A DNA stretch of 64,000 bases from Anaerotalea alkaliphila (lineage in GTDB: Bacteria; Bacillota; Clostridia; Lachnospirales; Vallitaleaceae). Shown here in pieces: positions 35,546-43,577 of the stretch. The DNA lies in assembly GCF_010179735.1 (NCBI RefSeq), contig NZ_JAAEEH010000007.1:1-64000 (forward strand), written 5' to 3'. The notes beneath the pieces were generated by a model. The model made no database searches and had not been told where the DNA came from. It saw nothing but the letters and a program-made list of their open reading frames with translations. Positions within the stretch are counted from its first letter, which is position 1. Each line of letters begins with the position of its first letter. A program made the position numbers and the translations under genes.

Positions 35546-36358
35546 TCAGTTGTCTCCCAGGGATTGCACCCTGTAGTTTTCTGCGATCACATCCAGCTGC
35601 CGCCGGAACACGCCCAGTTTTTCCAGATTCCCCTCTTCCCAAAGGCGGTAGAATTCCTCCTGGATCTTCTCCACCTCCCGGTCATTCTCTGAGGCGCTGC
35701 GGATGTTCTGGATATTGTTCAGGATGTCCGCAATCACGCCGGACTTGTATTGGAAGGTGTTTTGCGCCTCCATGATCTCGCTGCGGATAGTGGAAAGCTC
35801 CTCGTCCAGCACATGGGCTGCTTCCGCCGCCTTCATAAGGCGCTCCCGTATCTCCGCCGGGATGTTGTGCTTGTACTTGTATTGGAGGGAATGCTCTATG
35901 GTGGCCCAGAAGTTCATGGCCAAGGTGCGGATCTGTATCTCCGCCTGGATCCTTTTCTTCCCAAGCGCCGTATGCACATCGTAATATATGATGATGTGGT
36001 AGCTCTTGTAACCGCTCTGCTTCATGTTGGAAATGTAGTCCTTCTCGTACTTGATTTCCATGTCGCTCCTGGAGCGGATGATTTCCACCACCTTGTCGAT
36101 GTCTTCCACGAACTGGCAGATGATCCTGAGGCCGGCGATGTCCTCGATCTCCTCCTCCATGCTGTCCAACGGAATCTGCTTCTTCCTGGCCTTGTCCAAA
36201 ATGCTTGATATCTTCTTTACCCTTCCGTCCACCAGTTCCACGGGGGAATATTTCCCCAACTTGTTGTTTTCCGTCCGGATGGACGTGAACTTGATGACAA
36301 GTTCCTGCACCGCCTGCTGGTAGGGGATGAGGATTTCCCTCCACATCTGTATTTCCAT
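35546..36358 (-). CDS. small alarmone synthetase, GTP pyrophosphokinase (RelQ/YjbM type)
   Basis: A 270-aa stand-alone (p)ppGpp synthetase without hydrolase, TGS or ACT domains. Visible motifs are the ATP/GTP-site VKKISSILDKARKK, EDIAGLRIICQF, GYKSYHIIIYY and EIQIRTLAMNFWATIEH, followed by a helical C-terminal region that in RelQ supports tetramer formation. AGGAG precedes the ATG and a promoter lies about 55 bp upstream. First gene of relQ-rsmF-rsuA-ygiQ, which places alarmone synthesis with rRNA modification. Confidence 0.94.
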   Translation of the reverse strand: MEIQMWREILIPYQQAVQELVIKFTSIRTENNKLGKYSPVELVDGRVKKISSILDKARKKQIPLDSMEEEIEDIAGLRIICQFVEDIDKVVEIIRSRSDMEIKYEKDYISNMKQSGYKSYHIIIYYDVHTALGKKRIQAEIQIRTLAMNFWATIEHSLQYKYKHNIPAEIRERLMKAAEAAHVLDEELSTIRSEIMEAQNTFQYKSGVIADILNNIQNIRSASENDREVEKIQEEFYRLWEEGNLEKLGVFRRQLDVIAENYRVQSLGDN

Positions 36359-36411
36359 GACAACACTCCTGTCCCTTTTCTATCTGCTCTTTTTCCATTG
36401 ATTCCTTTTAG

Positions 36412-36440
36412 ATTGTAGCACAAGCACTTCGCCTCGTCCA
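36412..36440 (-). promoter_or_regulatory. promoter of the alarmone synthetase operon
   Basis: TGGACG (36435-36440), 17-bp spacer, TACAAT (36412-36417) on the minus strand, about 55 bp before the synthetase start. It directly follows the rpsT terminator. Confidence 0.7.
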
Positions 36441-36460
36441 CAGGGGGCTCCCTGTCGCAC

Positions 36461-36490
36461 AAGAAAAGCGTATCCTTGCCGGATACGCTT
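36461..36490 (-). terminator. intrinsic terminator after rpsT
   Basis: A perfect 10-bp stem AAGCGTATCC (36466-36475) / GGATACGCTT (36481-36490) with a 5-base loop, followed on the minus strand by TTTTCTTG. It lies 26 bp after the rpsT stop. Confidence 0.85.
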
Positions 36491-36516
36491 CAAGGCCTTC
36501 CTTATATGACGTCAGC

Positions 36517-36786
36517 CTACTCAGCCGCCATCTTGTTAACTGCTTTTGTCAAGCGCGCCACTCTTCTGGCGGCGGTGTTCTTGTGGAAAATCCCTTTGGA
36601 TTTAGCCTTATCTATTTCAGAAACCGCAACAAGCAATTGTGCCTGGGCGGCTGCTTGATCGTTGGCTGCGATTGCGCCCAAGACCTTCTTGATCTCAGTC
36701 TTTACGCGGGATTTGATCATTTTGTTTCTCATTGTCTTCGTCTGTGTGACGAGGATTCTCTTTTTTGCAGACTTGATGTTTGCCAT
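36517..36786 (-). CDS. rpsT: 30S ribosomal protein S20
   Basis: Small-subunit protein that binds 16S rRNA early in assembly. The 89-aa product begins MANIKSAKKRILVTQTKTMRN and is strongly basic and helical; KGIFHKNTAARRVARLTKAV is the family C-terminus. ATG at 36786 has GGAGGTGAG upstream. It is transcribed alone from its own promoter after an unusually long, structured leader, and closed by its own terminator. Its position next to holA is common in bacteria. Confidence 0.98.
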   Translation of the reverse strand: MANIKSAKKRILVTQTKTMRNKMIKSRVKTEIKKVLGAIAANDQAAAQAQLLVAVSEIDKAKSKGIFHKNTAARRVARLTKAVNKMAAE

Positions 36787-36941
36787 GTTCTCACCTCCGT
36801 TGGTAGAATGCTTGTGCATCCATCTTGTTCCAGCCGTTCCGCAAATAGAGGGTGAGCTTCCAGGATGGGATGGATGTCATTGCCGTTCCAAAGTGGGGTT
36901 TGTACCGGCAACAGGCCTTGAAATATCGCACTAAAACATAC
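36787..36941 (-). promoter_or_regulatory. long structured 5' leader of rpsT
   Basis: About 155 nt separate the predicted start of transcription from the rpsT ATG. The transcribed strand can form a hairpin with a 6-bp TTGCCG/CGGCAA closing stem (36880-36885 with 36906-36911) and an inner CAAA/TTTG pairing, and a second longer-range 8-bp helix CATCCATC/GATGGATG (36869-36876 with 36817-36824). The second helix ends about 30 nt before the start codon, near enough to influence the ribosome-binding region. No known riboswitch class is recognised; S20 autoregulation is a reasonable guess. Confidence 0.5.
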
Positions 36942-36947
36942 TGTTAC

Positions 36948-36976
36948 ATTCTACCGGAGTCCGGTCTTTTTGTCAA
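36948..36976 (-). promoter_or_regulatory. rpsT promoter with palindrome in spacer
   Basis: Perfect TTGACA (36971-36976), 17-bp spacer, TAGAAT (36948-36953) on the minus strand. The spacer contains the 13-bp inverted repeat ACCGGAGTCCGGT (36953-36965), a possible operator. The -35 begins 5 bp after the end of the holA coding region. Confidence 0.75.
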
Positions 36977-36980
36977 TAGC

Positions 36981-37979
36981 CTATTTCCCGTTTCCGCTGT
37001 TTTCTATGAGGATCATCTGGACGCCGATCTCCAGGTCCATCCGTCCCTGCTTGAAGAGCAGTTCCACCTCCAGACACTTGTTCAGCGCCAGCAGCAGGCG
37101 CTCCTTGGAAAACCGCCCCGCCTGGCGCAGGTTCTTGTTTGCGACGAAGGGCGGCAGCTTGATTTTGGATGCGATGGCGCCGGGGCTGTGGCCGGCTTCG
37201 GCCATCAGCTTCACCTGCAGCAGGATCCGCAACTGTCTGGACAGGAGGAAGAGGATCCGTGTGGGCGGTTCCTTCAGGGCCATCAGGTCCTGGAAGAGGC
37301 CCAATGCCTCCTCCCTTTTTTCTGTCCCCAGGCACTCCACCATGGCGAACACCTTGTTCTCCAGATTCTTCGAACAGATCCTGTCGATGTGGTCCCGGGT
37401 GACCACCGGTTCCTCCCATGCGTAGTCCACCAGCTTCTCCAGCTCGTTCTCCACCCGCTCCAGTTCGAACCCCACCGTTTCGATGAAATGTCGGGCGGTT
37501 CCCCGTTCGATGTTCTTTCCATGGCGGGCCAGCCTCCGGGCCAGATGCTTCACCAGCTCCTCTTCCCCCAGGTGCTTGAACTCCACCACTTCCCCGTGCT
37601 TGGAGGCTTGTTTGAACAGGCGGCTGCGCTTGTCCACCTCCTTCTCCAGGAGGAAAAGCGTGGCTGTGTCCGGAATCCTTTCCAGATGGGAGGCCAGCTT
37701 TTCCACCTTCTTGGCGTTCTTGGGAAGGAACAGGTCCATGCCGTTCAGGACCACCACCCGCCGTTCCGCAAGGAAAGGCAGTGTTTCCAGCGCATCCAGG
37801 ATCCGCTCCTCCTGGATGGCCCCGTCGAACTGTTCATAGTTCATGGAGTCCTCTTTGGAACCCACCAGCCTTTTCACCATGGAATCCAGGTAGGAATGGG
37901 CAAGATAGGTCTCCGGTCCGTAAAAAAGATATAGTCTTCCGAAGTTTCCGGTCTTCAGTTGGTCTTTCAATGTCTTCAT
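36981..37979 (-). CDS. holA: DNA polymerase III subunit delta
   Basis: Delta subunit of the clamp loader that opens the beta ring. The 332-aa protein begins MKTLKDQLKTGNFGRLYLFYGPE, the usual degenerate P-loop region of HolA, and contains the conserved NYEQFDG, LPFLAERRVVVLNGMDLF and QLRILLQVKLMAEAGHSPG segments. ATG at 37979 has AAGGAG upstream. It lies 25 bp after comEC; comEC-holA-rpsT is a frequent bacterial order. Confidence 0.94.
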   Translation of the reverse strand: MKTLKDQLKTGNFGRLYLFYGPETYLAHSYLDSMVKRLVGSKEDSMNYEQFDGAIQEERILDALETLPFLAERRVVVLNGMDLFLPKNAKKVEKLASHLERIPDTATLFLLEKEVDKRSRLFKQASKHGEVVEFKHLGEEELVKHLARRLARHGKNIERGTARHFIETVGFELERVENELEKLVDYAWEEPVVTRDHIDRICSKNLENKVFAMVECLGTEKREEALGLFQDLMALKEPPTRILFLLSRQLRILLQVKLMAEAGHSPGAIASKIKLPPFVANKNLRQAGRFSKERLLLALNKCLEVELLFKQGRMDLEIGVQMILIENSGNGK

Positions 37980-38004
37980 TCCATCTTCTCCTTGTCGGTC
38001 CCCT

Positions 38005-40389
38005 TCACCACAGTCCCCTTTCCTTGATTGCAAGGGACTGTCCCCTGGGATTCTGCACTTCCAGGCGGAAACCGCCCTTTCCGTCGGTCGTCGCCGCAAC
38101 CGCTCCCTGGAGGGCCGTGTGCAAGCCCAGGGCTCCCGCCTCTTCATACCGGAGCAGCACCTCCGGGGACGGGTGTCCGTAGGGATTGTTCCGGCCATAG
38201 GAAAACACCGCCGCCTTGGGGCCGATCCGGTCCAGCCATCCCTGGCCGGAGGAGGTGCCCGCCCCGTGGTGGGGCACCTTCAGCAGGTCCACCCCCGCCA
38301 GGGCCCCATCCGCCATCCTGTTTTCGGCCAGGGATTCCACATCCCCTGTGAACCCCAGGGAGAATTCCCCCAGGTCCAGCCGGAGGACCAGGGAGCGGTC
38401 GTTGTTCTTCACCACCTCCCCCGCTTCCAGGGGGGGAGAGACGTCGGTGACCGCCAGGGCGCCCACCTGGATTCCATCTCCCGGATGCAGGTGGTGGAGG
38501 GCCACCCCCATCTCTTCCGCCTTCACCAGCAGCGGTTCCAGCTGGAGGTCCCTTTGGTCCGCATAGAGCCGGCTGACGGCCAGAAAGCCCACTTCCATGT
38601 CCTCCAGAAGCTCCAGGACCCCTTGGCTGTGGTCGTAGTCGCTGTGGGACAGGAACACCCCCGATAGCCTGCCGATCCCCTTGGACTCCAGGGCCTTGGC
38701 GACGACCCTGCGGCCCGTATTCGTCTCCTCCAGATGGCGTAAGCCCCCTCCGTCCACCAGGAAGGTCTCCCCTCCATGGGAGAAGAAGGCCGCATCGCCC
38801 TGTCCCACGTCCAAGAAGACCACTTCCAGCCTTCCCTCCCTCCAGGTCTGGTGGCAGGAGAGCGCAACCAGGAATCCCAAAAGGACCAGCAGATGGAGCC
38901 GCCGGGTGTGCGTCCAGGACCAGCGGGAGAGGAGGAGCAGATGCCCTCCCAGCCACAGCACATAGAACACCATCCCCCATCCCTGGAGCACCCCCGGCAC
39001 CCAGGTTCCCCCGGGCAGGTTCCCGAAGAAATCCCCCACACCCACAAGGTAGTCCAGCAGGTGCACCAGGGAGGCGCTGAAAAACACGGCAAGCGGCGTC
39101 CATGTCCATGCAAGGCACAGGACCAGAACGCAAAGCAGGACCACGCCTCCGAAAACCGGCACGGCCAGGAGGTTGGCCAGGATTCCGTACAGGGGTATCC
39201 TGTGGAAGTACAGGACGAGTACGGGAAGCGTGCACAAGGTGGCGGAAAGGGAAACCAGAAGCCCCTGGGCCAGGGGCCTCCTGTCCGGATTGAAGGAATC
39301 CTCCAGCACCGGCAGCACCACCAGGATTCCCAGTACCGCAGAAACCGAAAGCAGGAATCCCGCATCCCGCAGGATCCATGGATTGTAGGCCGTCCAAACC
39401 AGGCAGACAAGGGAAAGGGCGGACAACCCGTCATACCGCTCCCCCTGGAAGGGCGCCAGAAGGAAGAGGAACAGCATGGCCCCCGCCCTCTGGATGGAGA
39501 AGCCCCCGCCTGCCAAAAAGGAGTAGGCGAGGAGGAAGAAAAAGGCAAGGACGGTGCCGAGCACCCTGCTGCCCGTAAGGCGGCGTGCCATCCAGTGGAA
39601 GCCCAGGACCAGGATGCCCGTGTGAAGGCCCGAAACGGCCAGGAGATGGGAAAGCCCCCCCACCCGGAAGCTCTCCAGGTCCTCCTCTTCCAGCAGGTCC
39701 TTCCGGGCCAGCAGGATCGTCTCCAGCATGCCCAGGTGCCTGGGTTCCAGAACCTTCTCCAGCGCGGCCCGCTCCAAACGGTGGAAGCCATGCCGCCATG
39801 CCAGGGGCCCCCTGCCTGTCCCAGGGAGAAGGAAAGCCCCTTCCATATCCCCCTGGATGTACGTGGAGCGGGCGAACCGATAGGTCCTCTGGTTGAAGGC
39901 TCCCGGGTTGGAGGGGGCAGGGATGAGCTGGGGACGGCTCCGGAAACGCACCAGGTCCCCCGGCGCCGCCTCCAGGTCCCCTTCCTGGAAGAACCTTCCC
40001 CGTACCGCCTGCCAGGACGGATAGCGCCGATTCCCCACATCCAGGATCCGGACGGTCCAGACGCTTCCCCTGTCGGTTTTTCCCACTTCTTCCACGCGCC
40101 CGTAGAAGGAACGCTCCCCTTCCCCCAGCAGCTCCATCTCCTCCAGGAAAAGGGCCATGGCGTGGAAGCGGAGGAAACCGAAAAGGCACATGGCCAGAAG
40201 GATGGGAATCCATTTCCGGTCATGTGCCTTGCCCAAGCGGAACAGGGCCAGCGCCCCAACCCCCGCCGGTACCGCCACGGACCCGTACGGTCCGTACAGG
40301 AGCGTCCCCGCCACAAAAGCGGCGGCCAGCAGAAAAGCCGGCCGTCTTGTTGCGTGGGAAAGAAGGGGCACGGTTCGGCTGGATGTCAT
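38005..40389 (-). CDS. comEC: DNA internalisation competence protein ComEC/Rec2
   Basis: Membrane channel for single-stranded DNA uptake during transformation. The 794-aa protein has N-terminal membrane helices and an OB-like DUF4131 domain, the Competence domain with GLSHLLAVSGLHTGIL and several transmembrane helices (about 215-515), and a C-terminal metallo-beta-lactamase domain (about 530-790) with FLDVGQGDA, LSHSDYDHSQG and KVPHHGAGTSS. ATG at 40389 has GGAAGGG upstream; an earlier ATG six codons before has a poorer site. The gene looks intact, so natural transformation may be possible if the other com genes exist. Confidence 0.95.
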   Translation of the reverse strand: MTSSRTVPLLSHATRRPAFLLAAAFVAGTLLYGPYGSVAVPAGVGALALFRLGKAHDRKWIPILLAMCLFGFLRFHAMALFLEEMELLGEGERSFYGRVEEVGKTDRGSVWTVRILDVGNRRYPSWQAVRGRFFQEGDLEAAPGDLVRFRSRPQLIPAPSNPGAFNQRTYRFARSTYIQGDMEGAFLLPGTGRGPLAWRHGFHRLERAALEKVLEPRHLGMLETILLARKDLLEEEDLESFRVGGLSHLLAVSGLHTGILVLGFHWMARRLTGSRVLGTVLAFFFLLAYSFLAGGGFSIQRAGAMLFLFLLAPFQGERYDGLSALSLVCLVWTAYNPWILRDAGFLLSVSAVLGILVVLPVLEDSFNPDRRPLAQGLLVSLSATLCTLPVLVLYFHRIPLYGILANLLAVPVFGGVVLLCVLVLCLAWTWTPLAVFFSASLVHLLDYLVGVGDFFGNLPGGTWVPGVLQGWGMVFYVLWLGGHLLLLSRWSWTHTRRLHLLVLLGFLVALSCHQTWREGRLEVVFLDVGQGDAAFFSHGGETFLVDGGGLRHLEETNTGRRVVAKALESKGIGRLSGVFLSHSDYDHSQGVLELLEDMEVGFLAVSRLYADQRDLQLEPLLVKAEEMGVALHHLHPGDGIQVGALAVTDVSPPLEAGEVVKNNDRSLVLRLDLGEFSLGFTGDVESLAENRMADGALAGVDLLKVPHHGAGTSSGQGWLDRIGPKAAVFSYGRNNPYGHPSPEVLLRYEEAGALGLHTALQGAVAATTDGKGGFRLEVQNPRGQSLAIKERGLW

Positions 40390-40410
40390 GGCGGCCCTTC
40401 CTTTCATGCC

Positions 40411-41361
40411 CTAGTGGGCCAGGATGTCCTCGTCCCTGGAGAACAGGTTGTCGAAGGGCAGTGTCCCCTTGTAGGAGGCGATGATCTCCCCCTCCACCAG
40501 GAACTGCACCCGGGTAATCCCCTTCAGGTCCGTCAGCGTATTCACGATTCCATAGATGACGGTCTTTTCCGTCATCGATTTCTCCAGCGGACGGGAGAGG
40601 AAATCTTCCGCCAGGTCCACGTAGCAGATGCCCTCATTGACATAGACGTTCTTCAGCTGCGTCTTCGAGGAGACCGGTTTCGTCAGAGGCTCCCCCTTGT
40701 CCGTCTTTGCCGCCTCGTCCGCCTGGATGTAGGCTCCCAGTACATTGGCTTCAAGGGTCTTGCTCGTGTCCAGGACGATGGTCTTCTGTAGGGGCACCAG
40801 ATGCTGCCCATCCTTTGCGGCGTAGTAGAAGGTCACTTCCTTGGAGACGGTCTCTTTCATCTCTGCGTGCAGGTCGATGATCACGTCGCTCTGGGTCATC
40901 TTGCCATAAGCGATTCCATCCTGGTTGGTGAGGGGGATGCCTTTCACATAGAACTCCACATCCCTGACGAAATCCAGGGCTGTGACCGACCGTACGACGG
41001 AGGAACGGCACAGCAGTTCGTCAATGGGGCTCATGGTGGCATACCATGCAGGCCAGTCCAGAACCAAAGTGTCGCCCTTCAGTTCCACCTTCACCAGGGT
41101 AAGCTCCTTCGGTACAGTGGGATATCCCCCCTTTTCCAGCTTTCCGTTCTGCAGCACGGAAAGGGATTCCCGGATGACCTCCTCCACCCCCTCCTCCTCC
41201 AGCTCCACGACCACAGGCACCAGATTGGTCCTGTCGGCGTTTGCCAGATAGAAGACCGGGGACTCTTTCGTTCTTGTGATATATTCCTCTTTCTGTCCGG
41301 AACCGCAAGCCGCCGCAAGCAAGACAAGCAGCAGACCTCCAGTTATGATCCATTTTCTCAA
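40411..41361 (-). CDS. GerMN-domain lipoprotein
   Basis: A predicted membrane lipoprotein with two GerMN-like domains. The best start is TTG at 41361: GGAGG lies seven bases upstream, and translation gives a compact lipoprotein signal MRKWIITGGLLLVLLAAAC with Cys19 in an LAAAC lipobox. Two related beta-alpha domains follow (about 50-170 and 180-305), each with a VxLDWP- or VDLAEDF-type strand typical of GerMN. It directly follows the sensor kinase gene, a place occupied by accessory regulators of the kinase (YycH/YycI) in Bacillus; a modulatory role is inference. Confidence 0.85.
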   Translation of the reverse strand: MRKWIITGGLLLVLLAAACGSGQKEEYITRTKESPVFYLANADRTNLVPVVVELEEEGVEEVIRESLSVLQNGKLEKGGYPTVPKELTLVKVELKGDTLVLDWPAWYATMSPIDELLCRSSVVRSVTALDFVRDVEFYVKGIPLTNQDGIAYGKMTQSDVIIDLHAEMKETVSKEVTFYYAAKDGQHLVPLQKTIVLDTSKTLEANVLGAYIQADEAAKTDKGEPLTKPVSSKTQLKNVYVNEGICYVDLAEDFLSRPLEKSMTEKTVIYGIVNTLTDLKGITRVQFLVEGEIIASYKGTLPFDNLFSRDEDILAH

Positions 41362-41461
41362 TTCAGGTCCTCCAAATTCAACCGACATCTTACAACATAA
41401 TAGCAAAAAATCATTTAAATAGCTTTACCAAGTTGTTACAATTATATGAAGTTCGCTGTCG

Positions 41462-42886
41462 CTACCCCTGGGTGACCTGATTCAGTGGAAGCTTGATGCT
41501 GAAAGTGGTTCCTTCATGGAGCTGGCTTTCACATTTGATTGTGCCCTTGTGCATGAGGATGGTCTTCTGGACGATGGAAAGCCCCAAACCCGTCCCTCCC
41601 GTATCCCTGGAGCGGGTCTTGTCCACCCGGTAAAAGCGTTGGAACACCTTGTCGATGCTTTCTTCGGGGATTCCTTCCCCCGTATCCTGGACGGTGATGT
41701 AGAGGTTCTTGTGGTCCGCATCCAGGGTTACCCTGATTTCCCCGTCCTCGTTGTTGTACTTGATGGCATTTTCCACCACGTTGGTGAGGGCAAGGCTCAG
41801 CTTCGTCTCGTCCCCCTGGCAGCGGACCTGCCGGAAGCTTTCGAACACGATCTGGATGGACTTCTGGTCCGCCAAGGGTTTCAGCCGTTTCAGGACGCTC
41901 TCCACCAGCTGGTTCATGTCCACTTCCTCGAAGGAGAGCTGCTGCTCCTTCTTGTCCATGGTCACCAGGACCAGCAGGTCGTTGATGATCTTGTTCTCCC
42001 GGTCCACTTCGTTCCGGATATCCTCCAGGAATTCCCGGTATAGCTCCACCGGCATCCCCTCCTGGGAAAGCAGGGACTCGGCCAGCACCTTCATGGAACT
42101 GAGCGGCGTCTTCAACTCATGGGACACGTTGGCCACAAACTGCTGCCGGTTCTCCTCCTGTTCCGCCAGCCGGTTCACCATGTGGTTGAAGGTTGTGGCG
42201 ATCTCCTGGACCTCGTAGTTCCCCCGGACGCCGAACTGCTCGTCGATGTGTCCCTCCGTGACCCGGTTCATGTGCTGGATCAGCTCCTGGAAGGGCTTTG
42301 TGAATACACCGGAAAAATAATAGCTGAGTCCCAGTATCAGGAATCCCAGCACCACTGCGGTCATGTAGGTGATGTTCTTCATCCGGGCGATGGCGCTGGT
42401 GACGCTCTCATAGGAGCTGGTCAGCACGATCACCCCGCTGACCTTGGTCCTGTCCGCATTGTTGACAGGCACCACCACCTGCCCCACGCTCCTCTCCTTG
42501 ACATGGATATAGCTGCTTTTCCCTCCCAAGCCACCGATGATTTCCCTGGTGGCATAGGTTTTCCCCGTCTCCAAGTCGTTGGTGTCGTACAGGATGGTGC
42601 CGGCCTCATCGGCCACCATCACCCTTCCGTCCGTCACCGCCTTGATGTGTTTGAGGAAATCCCCGTAAGCGGCCTCATCGAAGAAGCCGCTGCTGGAAAG
42701 GTTGATGGACAGGGTGTTGGCAAGCCGGAAGAGCTCGCTTTTCTTTTCGTTCTCGTAATAGTTCCGCATGGATTGGATCAACGCCACGGACAGGACCAGT
42801 GTGGCGACCAGACCTACGGCTGCGAAGGCCAGCAACAGCTTGACCCGGATGCTGTTGACCTTTTTCGACTCAATGCTGATAATAAT
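41462..42886 (-). CDS. sensor histidine kinase (WalK-like, no PAS domain)
   Basis: Membrane histidine kinase partnered with the response regulator just upstream. From the preferred start it is about 474 aa: TM1 about 17-38, extracytoplasmic sensor about 39-172, TM2 about 173-193, HAMP about 194-245, H-box FVANVSHELKTPLSS with phospho-acceptor His256, and ATPase N, G1 and G2 boxes (NVVENAIKYNN, DTGEGIPEE, GGTGLGLSI). The PAS domain of classical WalK is missing. No ATG, GTG or TTG lies at the expected N-terminus; ATT at 42886 follows GGGGAG by 6 bases. In-frame ATGs at 42985 and 42964 would overlap walR by about 100 bases. Confidence 0.9.
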   Translation of the reverse strand: MIISIESKKVNSIRVKLLLAFAAVGLVATLVLSVALIQSMRNYYENEKKSELFRLANTLSINLSSSGFFDEAAYGDFLKHIKAVTDGRVMVADEAGTILYDTNDLETGKTYATREIIGGLGGKSSYIHVKERSVGQVVVPVNNADRTKVSGVIVLTSSYESVTSAIARMKNITYMTAVVLGFLILGLSYYFSGVFTKPFQELIQHMNRVTEGHIDEQFGVRGNYEVQEIATTFNHMVNRLAEQEENRQQFVANVSHELKTPLSSMKVLAESLLSQEGMPVELYREFLEDIRNEVDRENKIINDLLVLVTMDKKEQQLSFEEVDMNQLVESVLKRLKPLADQKSIQIVFESFRQVRCQGDETKLSLALTNVVENAIKYNNEDGEIRVTLDADHKNLYITVQDTGEGIPEESIDKVFQRFYRVDKTRSRDTGGTGLGLSIVQKTILMHKGTIKCESQLHEGTTFSIKLPLNQVTQG

Positions 42887-43562
42887 AACCCACTCCCCAC
42901 TTGGTATGAATATAGGCCGGTGCGCTGGGATTCGACTCGATCTTCTCCCGCAGCCGCCGCACATGGACATCCACCGTGCGGACATCGCCGGGATACTCGT
43001 AGCCCCAGACCATGTTGAGCAGGTTTTCCCTGCTGTAGACCTTTCCCGGATGCTTGATGAACAGTTCCAGCAGGTCGAACTCCTTGGCCGTGAGGTTCAC
43101 CTCCTTGTCCAGAACGAAAACCCTGCGGCTTTCAAAGTTCATGCGGATCTGGTCGGAGGTCAGCTCCTTCACGGAAACCTGTTCGCTTTCCGGCGCCGGA
43201 CTGTTGGTCCTGCGGATGATGGCCTTGATCCTCGCCTTCAGCTCCAGGATGTTGAACGGTTTGGTCATGTAGTCGTCTGCCCCGAATTCCAGCCCGAGGA
43301 TCTTGTCCATGTCCTCCCCTTTTGCGGTCAGCATGATGATCGGGACATTGCTGAATCCCCGAATCTGCTGGCACACTTCCATGCCGTCGTATTTGGGAAG
43401 CATCACGTCCAGTATCACCAGGTCGTATTCGTTGGCTTTCGCCAGATTCAAAGCCTCTTCCCCGTCGTAAGCCGTATCGATGTCGTACCCTTCCTGTTCC
43501 AGGCTGAAACGGATGCCCTTCACGATCAGCTTCTCATCGTCTACGATCAATATCTTTTTCAT
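42870..43562 (-). CDS. OmpR-family response regulator (WalR-like)
   Basis: A 230-aa response regulator with a receiver domain (1-120; acidic pocket DDE 8-10, phospho-acceptor Asp52, Thr in MLTAKGE, Lys in MTKPFN) and a winged-helix OmpR/PhoB domain (about 130-228) ending VRRLREKIE and HTKWGVGYYYQ. Residue pattern and the following kinase plus GerMN lipoprotein suggest WalR, the essential wall-metabolism regulator, but without the htrA/walJ neighbours the identity is not certain. Its 3' end probably holds the ribosome-binding site of the kinase gene. Confidence 0.93.
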   Translation of the reverse strand: MKKILIVDDEKLIVKGIRFSLEQEGYDIDTAYDGEEALNLAKANEYDLVILDVMLPKYDGMEVCQQIRGFSNVPIIMLTAKGEDMDKILGLEFGADDYMTKPFNILELKARIKAIIRRTNSPAPESEQVSVKELTSDQIRMNFESRRVFVLDKEVNLTAKEFDLLELFIKHPGKVYSRENLLNMVWGYEYPGDVRTVDVHVRRLREKIESNPSAPAYIHTKWGVGYYYQH

Positions 43563-43577
43563 AAAACCTCCATGCCT

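Noticed and set aside
36729-36911. 60-codon frame in the rpsT leader as a leader peptide
   Set aside because: It runs into the rpsT coding region in another frame, starts without a ribosome-binding site and has no codon cluster suggesting attenuation.
42870-42985. Frameshift or gene fusion between the response regulator and kinase
   Set aside because: The regulator ends with the complete family C-terminus WGVGYYY and a proper stop, and the kinase is intact from TM1 on. An unusual start explains the region better than a broken fusion.
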